NCBI GenBank assembly: GCA_003554565.1
Contig: PWGR01000147.1
Span: 1-18,538 of the forward strand
Length of the DNA: 18,538 nt
Source: Clostridia bacterium
Lineage (GTDB): Bacteria; Bacillota; Sulfobacillia; SLMV01
Direction: 5' to 3'
Shown: positions 7,043-14,961 of the stretch, in pieces
How the letters are laid out: each line of letters opens with the position of its first letter
Numbering within the stretch: position 1 is the stretch's first letter
Made by a program: the position numbers and the translations under genes
The notes under the pieces: model-generated
What the model was told of the DNA's origin: nothing
The model's input: the letters and a program-made list of their open reading frames with translations, nothing else
The model's database searches: none

Positions 7043-8665
7043 TCAAGCCCTCCCCCTCTTTTCAACCAGCGCAGAGAAGTGCCCCAACAGCTGATGCCGC
7101 TCATCCTCCTGCAGATCCATCAACCTGCGCAACAGTTGCGGCGAAACCTTTCCACAGGAAAACGCGAGTTCTGTGAAAGGCCTTTCATCCCAACCGCTGT
7201 CCACGTACAGCTGTTCCAGGGCACGCATGCCGTAGTGATGAACAGTAAAATATCCGGGATGCATCTCCTGTGAGTATACCTGACTCAATGCTGCGGAGCG
7301 GGGAAGCTCCAGGCACCGCCGGTACAGCTGCACAGCGGCCTCACGCCCACCTCTGTCTCTGTGCAGCAACAGGTCCACAGAGACTCGTACTGCCATGAGT
7401 AAACGCCTATAGGCAACAAACAGGGGAAAGGCCGATTCATCGAATGCATGCTGCAGTAACTGCTCGGACCGGAGGGCAATCCCCTCGGATAACGCCGCCG
7501 CCCTCCCTGATCCAACCATGCCGGATCGCAGCTTGAAACTTCTCGGCATGTCCGCTGCGGAAGTCCTGACGTGCTGCGTGTGATGTCCGGGATAACACTC
7601 ATGAACTGCGTTCACCTGAATCCACCCTCGCCCTGTGCATTGGTAATTGTGATGATTAAGGAAAACCGCCCCGCGCAGGGATTTTGTCAGCATCTCACCC
7701 CCGCCCAGATAACCTCCCCAGGGATGGGTCGCCCGGAGATAGTTTGGGACCCTCCAAATCTCGCATGTTTCACCAGCCGGCAGGTCAACGTACTGCTGTG
7801 ACTTCTCTCGGGCCACATCCCGGCACACCCGCAGCCCGGCGAACATCTCTTCCGGGCTGTCAAATGGCGGGAGATCCTCCTGCAGGATCGTAAACGCATC
7901 GCGGCTGGCGTCGATCTCACGGGCGAGATCCTCCAACTGCCCGGCGCGGCACTGCACCCATTCATTGTGATGCTCTGACACATCTGCCAGATCAATGCCG
8001 TACAGTTGAGATAGAATCTCGCCATATCCGGGTCCCCTGCATACATCATCCCGCCCACCGCCATCAGAATCAGAACGAAGCCCGGCCCGAACCTCATCGG
8101 CCGCCCCGATCAGACGTGAGAACTTATCTGCGAGGAGATTTAGATGAGCAGCATTGGCATAAGGAAAGGACTCACGAAGAACGGCAATCGTCCTCTCCGC
8201 CATTTGCGGGAGATACTCCAGAGTCCGCACCATTATTAGCCGTCTCCTCCCGGGGATTGATTCGGCCAGCAAGCCTGCCGCCCGGATGACTTCAGGGCCC
8301 GCATCGAGCACGGCGCGCAGAGCACGCTCCCGCGCCTCATCATCACGGGCATCCAGGTTTATTAACGCAGTGATCCTGCGGGTGAATCTCGATACGAAGC
8401 GGTGGGGAAATGATCTATCGGTGCGTAGTCGCACATCCATTTCAATCAGGAGATTGTCCAGGTGATGCAGCAGCACATTCCCGATTGAGTCTGAGCCTCC
8501 CTGCTGCAGGTCAGCCAGTTCAGCCTGCAGTGACAAAACGCATCCCTTCATATCTTCCAGAGCATCATGAGTCGGAACAAAGGGACAGCGCTCATAATCG
8601 ACCTGTGAATCGTACTCGGTGTATAGATCTACGATTCTTCTCTCGAGATTCATCAGGTCATTCAT
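7043..8665 (-). CDS. DUF885 family protein, putative metallopeptidase
   Basis: The 540-residue product matches the DUF885 family, whose members look like zinc-dependent carboxypeptidases or gluzincins, though most are uncharacterised. Seen: the zinc-site motif HECYPGHH at 355-362 (HExxPGHH is the family signature) and, about 30 residues on, SEGIALRSEQL at 393-403, the position of the family's EGWA motif with the likely third metal ligand Glu394. Further upstream is PWGGYLGGGEM near 315-324. No signal peptide or membrane segment is seen, so it is probably cytoplasmic and could process imported peptides; this fits the peptide importer nearby but is inference. Start ATG 8665 has only a modest AAAGGG upstream, and ATG 8653 is an alternative. 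Substrate is unknown. Confidence 0.8.
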   Translation of the reverse strand: MNDLMNLERRIVDLYTEYDSQVDYERCPFVPTHDALEDMKGCVLSLQAELADLQQGGSDSIGNVLLHHLDNLLIEMDVRLRTDRSFPHRFVSRFTRRITALINLDARDDEARERALRAVLDAGPEVIRAAGLLAESIPGRRRLIMVRTLEYLPQMAERTIAVLRESFPYANAAHLNLLADKFSRLIGAADEVRAGLRSDSDGGGRDDVCRGPGYGEILSQLYGIDLADVSEHHNEWVQCRAGQLEDLAREIDASRDAFTILQEDLPPFDSPEEMFAGLRVCRDVAREKSQQYVDLPAGETCEIWRVPNYLRATHPWGGYLGGGEMLTKSLRGAVFLNHHNYQCTGRGWIQVNAVHECYPGHHTQHVRTSAADMPRSFKLRSGMVGSGRAAALSEGIALRSEQLLQHAFDESAFPLFVAYRRLLMAVRVSVDLLLHRDRGGREAAVQLYRRCLELPRSAALSQVYSQEMHPGYFTVHHYGMRALEQLYVDSGWDERPFTELAFSCGKVSPQLLRRLMDLQEDERHQLLGHFSALVEKRGRA

Positions 8666-8829
8666 CTGGGGTCATCCCTTTCTGCTTGCAGTGGTACAGC
8701 TTACTCGACATTCCATGCTGAGCACCCCCTGCATGCTGCAATAGAGAACTCAGGTCCGGCAAATTTGGAGTCAGTGGATCCGACGACAGTTAGTATTACC
8801 AGCGGCGCTGCGGGCCAAATCACGCCCGT

Positions 8830-9030
8830 TCCTGTTCCTTCAACAATAGCCGAGTACCGCATCATGCAACAGAATTCGTCCCTGGCAGGTGAATTCCTGC
8901 CCGCACCTTACCGACCTCGCCCTTGAGTCATGGAGGACACCAGAAGAAACGGGATCAGGGAACTTCGCAAAGAGGTTATCTTCCCCCTGTCAGCAAATAC
9001 CTATCTGCACAAGCTGGGACCGATAGCGGT
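8830..9030 (+). pseudogene. Decayed group II intron reverse transcriptase (maturase) fragment
   Basis: Group II intron reverse transcriptases carry the block GTPQGGVISPLLANIYLH. Here GTSQRG is read at 8959-8976 in one frame and VIFPLSANTYLHKL at 8975-9016 in the next, as if two bases were lost between them. Just upstream, VMEDTRR (from 8927) matches the AGVMED segment that usually precedes the block, with an in-frame stop before it. Near 8835-8866 the bases resemble a frameshifted FFNNIDH..RLM segment. The differences are largely C/T or G/A changes plus small indels, as in an old relic. The YADD catalytic box is not clearly present; bases near 9050 could be its remains. No intron RNA domain V was found. 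It is non-coding now. A translated search would settle the identity. Confidence 0.55.
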
Positions 9031-9322
9031 TACAGCATGGCAGGGGAGAGCTCTGACGACCGTTGAGGCCAAGAGATGAAGGTGAAGGATTCCGGTGAGT
9101 GTGTTGCGAATCAGCGGGGGTTGGAGACCCAGCACGACCGTAATATTGAGGCACTCACAACCGAGAGGGCGAGTCGGCCGGGAAGCGCGCAATTTCCTGG
9201 CCCGACCGCAGCCAAAAACGAAACACGACGTCAGCACATACGACCGCAATGGCATCACCGTACGCTGTCTCATTTCGGCAAACCTCAATATGGGTTACCC
9301 ACATGAAATAGCGAGGAACCGT
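9031..9322. other. Intergenic stretch without a recognisable gene
   Basis: Between the reverse transcriptase relic and the HNH gene, open frames of 76 to 96 codons exist on both strands. None has a convincing ribosome binding site or a product I recognise. Its base composition resembles the older flanking chromosome rather than the AT-richer HNH gene. It may hold more of the decayed mobile element. I see no terminator for the HNH gene here. Confidence 0.3.
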
Positions 9323-10204
9323 TTAAGAAATCTTGTACCTTGCTGGGTCTCTAAACACTTCTGTTGCATGCCAATCAATGTATGAATCATGAGGCTGATA
9401 TTGCGGCCTCTGTGGATATCGTATTATCCGACCATGGTATTTCATGAGCCACTCGTAATAACCTACCGTACCATGGGCGGCCTCGGCAACCTGAAACTGC
9501 ATAGAGTGATTGACGGTAAATGCGCCTCTGTCGAAAAGCTTGTGATGCATTGTGCATAATGCGATCCCATTTTGCTCCACATCGGGTCCGCCAGCTTGAT
9601 GCCACTTAATGTGAGCCGCTTCAAGGCAGACCAGATTCCCTTCTAAACGAACTTGAAACCCACACACTGAACACTGATACTCATATGCTCTCAGGATCCT
9701 TTCCCGGAACCTTGGATCTCTTTTCGTCAGGGTTTTCAATCCGAGATTCAGACCCACTGCCTGCAGTATATCTTCATGAAATGTACTCGGGAAATTTTGC
9801 TCTAAGAGCATCGCTATCAGATCTTCAGCCAATTCTTTATCCTTCTTCAGTGCACAGTAGATCTCTTTTTTAAACCCGCCGGTTGTTTGATTCTCCAGTA
9901 AGAATCCATCCCCCCAATCCTTCTTTGAATCAAGGGGCTGCTTCCCCTGCAGATCCCAGATTTTGTCATTAGCTAGCCTCACAAAGGGATATTCTGGACG
10001 ATAACGGGGACGAGGAGGACCAAATTCCTCTAATAAAGATGCCAGATTCTCTTTAACCTGATGATAGGGTATTGGATGACCTTCACCTCTTATTACACGA
10101 GAAATCGCGTAAATTACTAAGAGCGGTTTGTGAGGGGCTCGCTTCCCCTCTCTCTTCCAAGTTTTCAGACTAAAGAACAGCTCCTTGATCTGCCCTGGAG
10201 TCAT
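9323..10204 (-). CDS. Phosphorothioated-DNA-binding HNH restriction endonuclease (McrA type)
   Basis: The 293-residue product has two domains. The N-terminal one (about 1-150) matches the sulfur-binding domain of ScoMcrA/SprMcrA-type enzymes: RAPHKPLLVIYAISR at 22-36, EFGPPRPRYRPEYPF at 60-74, and FHEDILQAVGL at 142-152. The C-terminal one is an HNH nuclease: CSVCGF with Cys178 and Cys181, LEAAHIKWHQAGGPD at 194-208, and a closing zinc pair and catalytic region ALCTMHHKLFDRGAF at 215-229. The family recognises DNA carrying phosphorothioate backbone changes made by Dnd systems and cuts nearby, so the gene is a type IV restriction defence. ATG 10204 is chosen; the frame opens slightly earlier at a TTG with no binding site. 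Base composition is visibly AT-richer than its neighbours, suggesting transfer. No dnd modification genes are in the window. Confidence 0.87.
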   Translation of the reverse strand: MTPGQIKELFFSLKTWKREGKRAPHKPLLVIYAISRVIRGEGHPIPYHQVKENLASLLEEFGPPRPRYRPEYPFVRLANDKIWDLQGKQPLDSKKDWGDGFLLENQTTGGFKKEIYCALKKDKELAEDLIAMLLEQNFPSTFHEDILQAVGLNLGLKTLTKRDPRFRERILRAYEYQCSVCGFQVRLEGNLVCLEAAHIKWHQAGGPDVEQNGIALCTMHHKLFDRGAFTVNHSMQFQVAEAAHGTVGYYEWLMKYHGRIIRYPQRPQYQPHDSYIDWHATEVFRDPARYKIS

Positions 10205-10506
10205 GTAATCACCCACCAAATCTCATAGAGTGTTGGGAGAATGACTGTTCCTTGGGAAGTGAATGTCTCATATCAATCGGATACCTCCTGCGCCATGCTG
10301 TCTCTACTCCGCAGTGCGCCATGAATTGCTCGCTGAAATAGCATACGGCGGGGATCCCCTGTTGACTCCCACCCACAACTGACCGGGGTTTCCCGGTAGA
10401 AGAAGACCCATCCTCTGCTTACGACCTTTCTCCAGTCAGCGTTAAGTTCCTCTCCCTGTGGGTGATGCTGGTTGCCGCTGGCTCCCAACTGTTCGCCGCC
10501 TGCGAG
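10205..10506. other. IS21-type 3' flank and HNH upstream region
   Basis: The stretch from about 10340 to 10506 follows the istB remnant in its own reading direction. An open frame runs on to a stop at 10273, but it does not look protein-like. The segment around 10360-10395 (minus strand GGTCAGTTGTGGGTGGGAG) resembles, from memory, the short non-coding tail of IS21-family elements. Terminal inverted repeats were not identified. The part next to 10204 must carry the HNH gene promoter, but no clear -35/-10 pair was found. Confidence 0.35.
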
Positions 10507-10966
10507 TTCAAGCTTGATTTGATAGCTGGATCCGTTGATCACGAGGATCTCGCCGTCATGCAGCAGTCCATTCAGAACCGCGGGCGCGTTGACTTCATCA
10601 CCGAAGTCCCTGTCCTTTAAGGCAAAGGACTATGCCGGCAGTCACGATGGTGGCTCCATTCTCCTGGCGACAGCTGATTAATTGAGGTTGGCTCGCCATC
10701 AATCCGGGCATGTTTCCGGCTGCAAAAGATCCAAAAGTGCAGCCGGCTCGTGGCATCGGCCGTCAGGTCAGTGACCGCCTGATGTAATGAGTTGATGGAG
10801 CAGGATGTTGACATCGTCTAACAGAACCCGTTCCTGAGCTCGACGTGCCTTCACTTCCCTGTGCGACGGCCAAGTGAGTCTTGTCCGTGCCAGGAGGCTC
10901 GACCAGTATCACGTCGGACCCGGTCCCGAACACCCAGCTGCGCACCTGTGGCGCGCTGATCATGCA
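10507..10966 (-). pseudogene. istB: IS21-family helper ATPase remnant
   Basis: IstB is the AAA+ helper of IS21-family transposition. Pieces of it lie in order on the minus strand but in different frames. DVILVEPPGTDKTHLAVA holds a Walker A region (10868-10900, usual form GPPGTGKTHLA) with Gly changed to Asp. ERVLLDDVNILLHQLITS (about 10785-10845) corresponds to the YRVLFTTADDLVNQL region. QLISCRQENGATIVT (10640-10684) matches QLISRRYENGATIVT almost exactly. FGDEV (10591-10605) leads into APAVLNGLLHDGEILVINGS and SYQIKLE, ending at 10507 (usual FGDEVxAxAxLxRLLH then INGxSYRLK). At least three frameshifts and a shortened middle, with no Walker B seen, make it dead. No istA transposase was recognised; 10967-11126 holds nothing I can name. 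Confidence 0.8.
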
Positions 10967-11072
10967 CCGCGGCGCAGTGTCAGCGAGGCCACCACCACGT
11001 CCTCACCGTCGAGCATGGTCGTACGACCGGTGCTGTAAGGTTCCTGCGCCCATGCGGTGCGGTGCCCAATAT

Positions 11073-11113
11073 GCCGGTATAAGCTCCCCAGGCAAACGAA
11101 AGTCCATACCGGC
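11073..11113. repeat. Inverted repeat downstream of the M14 gene
   Basis: GCCGGTAT (11073-11080) and ATACCGGC (11106-11113) are perfect 8-bp inverted copies separated by 25 bp. They begin 13 bp beyond the stop codon of the minus-strand M14 gene. There is no T-run, so this is not a standard terminator. It could be a structured 3' end. Confidence 0.35.
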
Positions 11114-11126
11114 TTCTCCTGTCACA

Positions 11127-13661
11127 TCAAAAGATGCAATTAAACAGAAACTTATAGGTCCCGTGCGTCTGGGCGCGATGTTGGGGGCGGAAACCAAACA
11201 GAACCACATCTCCGCGCTCAACATCAATCGAAAGGAGGGCAGCGCGGCCCGCGATCCGGCTCTCCCCTATGAGACGGCCGCTCTGTAGGATGTTACTCTG
11301 GGGGTACCTCGCCACCACCCGGTACCGCTCGGCATGCATGCCTTCAACAATCGAAAATGTGGCGCTGTCCCAGCTGAACACGAGCGCCTCCTCGGGCATG
11401 CCCAACGCCACGGGATGCGAGACGTCCACCTCACATCGCAGTGTCGAACCATGAGTGAAGAACTCCTTGGGACCGGCATCCTCCACCACGTTTTCCACCT
11501 TGAGATCACACGCTCTTGCAGCTGCGGCCCAGGCGGCATCGAAGGCCACCAGTCTCCCTCCCGCACGCACGAATTTCCCGAGCGATTTCAGCCCGTCCTC
11601 GCCCATGCCGCTGTGGTACTCCGGTGGCATCGAATCGGTATATGCCTTCCGCTTGGCACGCGAGCTGTCCACATTTTCGATGTCGACCAACATGTGCACC
11701 GGGTCGCTGGGCAGGATCAGCACATCGATTTGATCGGACAGGGAATCTGCATCCTGCACATCAGCATCAGTGATTGTCGTGTACGGAATTCCCCACTCAT
11801 CAAAGATGAACCGCGTCCATCCTTCATCGGCATTGCCTCCCCAGAAACGCTGGTAAATACCCACACGACGTCTGCGCACGATCGCGGATGGACACTGTGC
11901 TGCTGAGGAAGACCCCATAAATGTCAGACCCAACTCCCGGGCAATTTTCTCCGTGATGTTCGGTTTTACCCCATCCGGTTCAATCCAGAACGCCCCCGCA
12001 GGTAACATATCACCATCCACTTCAACGGGGCTACTTAGCCTCCTCACCTCCGCACCCGCATCGAGAAGCCGGCTCACCGCCGCAAATGAATCATTCAGTC
12101 GAGGATCAAGCACGTACCCGCAATCAGAACTGCATACCTTTCCCTCTGGGCGGCGGGGCATCCCAACCGGCACGAACTGTCCGTCCGGGCATTCATCGAC
12201 CGGCTGCACCTGCACCCCCATGTACTCCGCCACGGTGTCGGACGCCGTATCGAATACGGTGGGAGTCCCATCGGGATTGTAGGACCAGTGAGTATTCGGG
12301 TAGACAGTTCGTCCAAGTAGGGTGCGGACCAGACCCATCTTGGGCTGGGCGAGAAAGACCACATATGTCCCGGCCGGGTAGGCCCGTCCGTCAGCAGTAA
12401 ACTCACCGTCACTTCTCTTGACCTCAATCCCCTGATTGCAGAGGAGCTTGACCAGCTTGTGTGTGGTCAGCGGGTCATGCCCGGCCGACTCGATCACGTA
12501 GGCCCGCGGCCCCGACTGGCGACCGCGCTCTGTCTGGTTTTTGGCCTTGAGGTATGCATTGTACAGCACGGTCTCCTTGTTGCGCGCACAGAGATCCAGA
12601 AGGGCGAGTGACGAAATCTTCTTCTGCTCCACGATATCCTTCAGCGTCCACCAGCCACCCATCCAGGGATTGGGGAAATTCACCTGCGGCGCATAGTCCG
12701 GCATGGTCTTTGGGCTCGCACCTTCCAGCTGATCACTATGGATGTACTTGGGAGAAGCCAGCTTGGCATTCGCCGACTCGGTCAGCATCCCGGCTGTATT
12801 ATGATAGGCAGTTATCCAATGAAACCCGAGGTGACCCCAGCCGGGGAACTGCGCAGCGTTAAGGATCCCTTGCCGGCCCGACTGTTCGAGCTTGTAGGCC
12901 ATGTGCGCCCCGTACCAGGCCTGTTCACGCCAGATCAGGGGATCCGCATGCGGCCGGATGGGATCGCAGTACGGGGCGACGTAGAAACGCGCACCGTAGC
13001 TGCCCATATGGTGATGATCCTGGTAGGCCTGAGGCCTCCACTGCCGGAAGAGGATCTCGCCCATATAGGAGGACTCCACCAGATTGAGCATGAAGGCATC
13101 CCGGTTGTTGTCATGTCCGGCATACTTGTGATAAAGCCAAGGAAGCGGGCAACCCTCAAATTCAGTTCCAGCGTATTGCTCATACCAGTCTGCCACCATA
13201 AGCTGTCCATCGGGATTGAAGCAGGGCACCATGAGAAAGATTACGTTATCGAGGATCCGTTCAACCTCCTCCGAGTCATCTGTCAGGAGGTCAAAGGCCA
13301 GCTCTGGGGCCATCTGCGTGCCACCTATCTCGGTAGCGTGCAAGCTCATTGATTGACATACTACTGCCCGGCCCTCGCGCACCAGTTCCTCGATCGCTTC
13401 CTCAGTCAGACCACGTGGGTCGCTGATTTGGTTATTGACCTTGCGGAAGTGCTCAAGGTCGCGTAAATTGTCGGCGGATGAGATTATAACCAGAAGAAAA
13501 GGGTTCCCCTCGGTGGTCTCACCCATGTCACGCACCTGCAACACGTCAGATTCAGACTCAAGCCGGTAGAAGTATTCGACTATCCGGTCCCAACGAGCGA
13601 TCTTCCTCTCTTCCCCCATCTCGTGCCCAAAGAACTTCTCTGGCGGCGTCACCCTGGTCAT
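11127..13661 (-). CDS. M14 family zinc carboxypeptidase-like protein with C-terminal extension
   Basis: The 844-residue product starts with an M14 peptidase domain (about 20-330). Seen: SLHATEIGG with zinc ligands His108 and Glu111, FNPDG at 148-152, GHDNNRDAF at 182-190 with the substrate-binding Arg187 position, DHHHMGSYG at 215-223 supplying the third zinc ligand, and GMLTESAN with Glu295 as the likely catalytic base. The second half (about 385-840) has alpha/beta segments such as YVIESAGHDPLTTHKLVKLL and GIYQRFWGGNADEGWTRFIF, resembling a glutamine-amidotransferase-like fold without an obvious catalytic triad. No signal peptide is seen, unlike many M14 enzymes, so it is probably cytoplasmic. 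ATG 13661 has GAGAGGAG seven bases upstream. It may trim imported peptides; the true substrate is unknown. Confidence 0.87.
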   Translation of the reverse strand: MTRVTPPEKFFGHEMGEERKIARWDRIVEYFYRLESESDVLQVRDMGETTEGNPFLLVIISSADNLRDLEHFRKVNNQISDPRGLTEEAIEELVREGRAVVCQSMSLHATEIGGTQMAPELAFDLLTDDSEEVERILDNVIFLMVPCFNPDGQLMVADWYEQYAGTEFEGCPLPWLYHKYAGHDNNRDAFMLNLVESSYMGEILFRQWRPQAYQDHHHMGSYGARFYVAPYCDPIRPHADPLIWREQAWYGAHMAYKLEQSGRQGILNAAQFPGWGHLGFHWITAYHNTAGMLTESANAKLASPKYIHSDQLEGASPKTMPDYAPQVNFPNPWMGGWWTLKDIVEQKKISSLALLDLCARNKETVLYNAYLKAKNQTERGRQSGPRAYVIESAGHDPLTTHKLVKLLCNQGIEVKRSDGEFTADGRAYPAGTYVVFLAQPKMGLVRTLLGRTVYPNTHWSYNPDGTPTVFDTASDTVAEYMGVQVQPVDECPDGQFVPVGMPRRPEGKVCSSDCGYVLDPRLNDSFAAVSRLLDAGAEVRRLSSPVEVDGDMLPAGAFWIEPDGVKPNITEKIARELGLTFMGSSSAAQCPSAIVRRRRVGIYQRFWGGNADEGWTRFIFDEWGIPYTTITDADVQDADSLSDQIDVLILPSDPVHMLVDIENVDSSRAKRKAYTDSMPPEYHSGMGEDGLKSLGKFVRAGGRLVAFDAAWAAAARACDLKVENVVEDAGPKEFFTHGSTLRCEVDVSHPVALGMPEEALVFSWDSATFSIVEGMHAERYRVVARYPQSNILQSGRLIGESRIAGRAALLSIDVERGDVVLFGFRPQHRAQTHGTYKFLFNCIF

Positions 13662-13766
13662 GTAAATCTCCTCTCTCCCGTGGAGGTGGGCGCAAGAGCA
13701 ACCCGTTCAACCTGCACACGATTCTTAGACATCGACGGCCAATTAACCTGCCTACAGCGATGACAT

Positions 13767-13788
13767 CCTGAACTGGGGACACTTCAGG
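13767..13788. promoter_or_regulatory. Dyad in the divergent M14/splB intergenic region
   Basis: CCTGAA (13767-13772) and TTCAGG (13783-13788) form a perfect 6-bp inverted repeat with a 10-bp centre. They lie between the divergent M14 and splB genes, where an operator or paired promoters would be expected. I found no convincing sigma-A or sigma-G promoter in 13662-13865, so the role is open. Confidence 0.3.
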
Positions 13789-13865
13789 CACACTGGATGC
13801 CGATACATATATCCACTGCATCGCACCAGCAGGGACCGGGAGACACTATATCGGGGGGTGAAACG

Positions 13866-14876
13866 GTGAAATTCGTCCCAGATGTAGCTTTCTTTGAGCC
13901 AGAAGCCCTGGATTACCCACGCGGGCGGAAAATCGAAAAAAAACTCACCCGCGAGGGAGGGACGGAAATAGAGATCCTCCCGCCAAACACCCGGGTAACA
14001 GGGTTGCCCGGATGCACCCCTCAGGTAGCCTACAGACACTCCAAACGGGCTCTGGTGGTCCGGGTGCAGAGAACCTTTGAGTATCCCTCCTGCCGCCCCT
14101 CTGCCGATTACCAGCTCCCTCTGTCCGGAAGCTGCCCCGGCATGTGCCAGTACTGTTATCTCATGACCCGGTTCGGCAAGAAACCCTATGTCCGGGTCTA
14201 TGTCAATGTGAGCGAGATCCTCGACCGGGCGGAACAGTACGCCGAGGAGAGACTCCCAGAATCCACCTCCTTTGAGGGCGCGGCAGTTTCCGATCCGGTA
14301 CCGGTGGAAAGATACACTGGGGCCCTGGGTGAGACTGTCAGGCACATAGGCGCCCGGCCCAATATACTGTTCCGCTTCGCCACCAAGTTTACTGAAGTCG
14401 AGTTCCTGCAGAATCTGCCCCACCAGGGACGGACCACCGTACGCTTCAGCATCAACACTCCTCAGATCATACGCCAGTTCGAATACCGCACCCCATCTCT
14501 TGACAGTCGCCTGGAGGCTGCCCGAAAGGTCAGGGAGTACGGGTATCCCATCGGCTTCCTCATTGCTCCGATCATATGCAGCGGAGACTGGATGAACGAA
14601 TATCGGAAGCTTCTTATGCAGATTGCGTCCATCGAGCCCCCATTTACCCTGGAGCTGATATCACACCGGTTCACAGAATCGGCGAGGAAGCGTATCATCG
14701 AACTGTTTCCTAACACATCGCTGCCGCTGGACCGCGAGGCGCGGAGGTTCAAGCGCGGAAAGTTCGGCCTGGGTAAGTATGTATATCCCGAATACAAAAT
14801 GGAATCTATCAGGGAATGGTTTGCCTCCGAGGTGCAGGATCTGCTGCCGGGGGTGGAAATTCTCTATACAGTCTGA
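13866..14876 (+). CDS. splB: Spore photoproduct lyase (radical SAM)
   Basis: SplB repairs the thymine dimer (spore photoproduct) formed by UV in spores, using S-adenosylmethionine and a [4Fe-4S] cluster. The 336-residue product aligns along its length with B. subtilis SplB (342). Seen: an N-terminus FVPDVAFFEPEALDYPRG, the radical SAM cluster motif CPGMCQYC with Cys90, Cys94 and Cys97, KPYVRVYVNVSEILDRA at 106-122, RFSINTPQII, and a C-terminal KFGLGKYVYPEYK. The B. subtilis hydrogen-donor Cys141 aligns with Ala140 here (FEGAAVSDP versus FEASCTSD). Cys76 (PSCRPSADYQLP) occupies a position that is serine in B. subtilis. GTG 13866, with GGGGGTGA before it, gives the family N-terminus; the upstream ATG 13797 would add 23 unrelated residues. 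It is divergent from the M14 gene and convergent with mrpG. It indicates a spore former. Confidence 0.93.
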   Translation: MKFVPDVAFFEPEALDYPRGRKIEKKLTREGGTEIEILPPNTRVTGLPGCTPQVAYRHSKRALVVRVQRTFEYPSCRPSADYQLPLSGSCPGMCQYCYLMTRFGKKPYVRVYVNVSEILDRAEQYAEERLPESTSFEGAAVSDPVPVERYTGALGETVRHIGARPNILFRFATKFTEVEFLQNLPHQGRTTVRFSINTPQIIRQFEYRTPSLDSRLEAARKVREYGYPIGFLIAPIICSGDWMNEYRKLLMQIASIEPPFTLELISHRFTESARKRIIELFPNTSLPLDREARRFKRGKFGLGKYVYPEYKMESIREWFASEVQDLLPGVEILYTV

Positions 14877-14935
14877 CCGATAGGGAGCCGAGCCGCAAGC
14901 CGTTAGAGCCACCGGCAAGCAGCCCGCACGGTCCG

Positions 14936-14953
14936 CACTCCCGTATCGGAGTG
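14936..14953. other. Hairpin between convergent splB and mrpG
   Basis: CACTCC-CGTATC-GGAGTG forms a perfect 6-bp stem with a 6-nt loop in the 85-bp gap between the convergent splB and mrpG stops. There is no T-run on either strand. It may act as a weak bidirectional transcript end. Confidence 0.35.
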
Positions 14954-14961
14954 GGGGAGAA

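Noticed and set aside
9001..9288. 95-codon minus-strand frame as a possible small gene
   Set aside because: It overlaps the reverse transcriptase relic, has no ribosome binding site and no recognisable product; left as unexplained sequence.
10273..10542. 89-codon frame as an independent small gene
   Set aside because: Its first residues are the C-terminus of IstB and the rest does not look protein-like; it is a continuation of the dead istB frame.
10763..10963. 66-codon frame as an intact ATPase gene
   Set aside because: It holds only the Walker A part of IstB before frameshifting, so it is part of a pseudogene.
13752..14423. 223-codon minus-strand frame
   Set aside because: It is antisense to splB, whose frame has the radical SAM motif and full-length family match.
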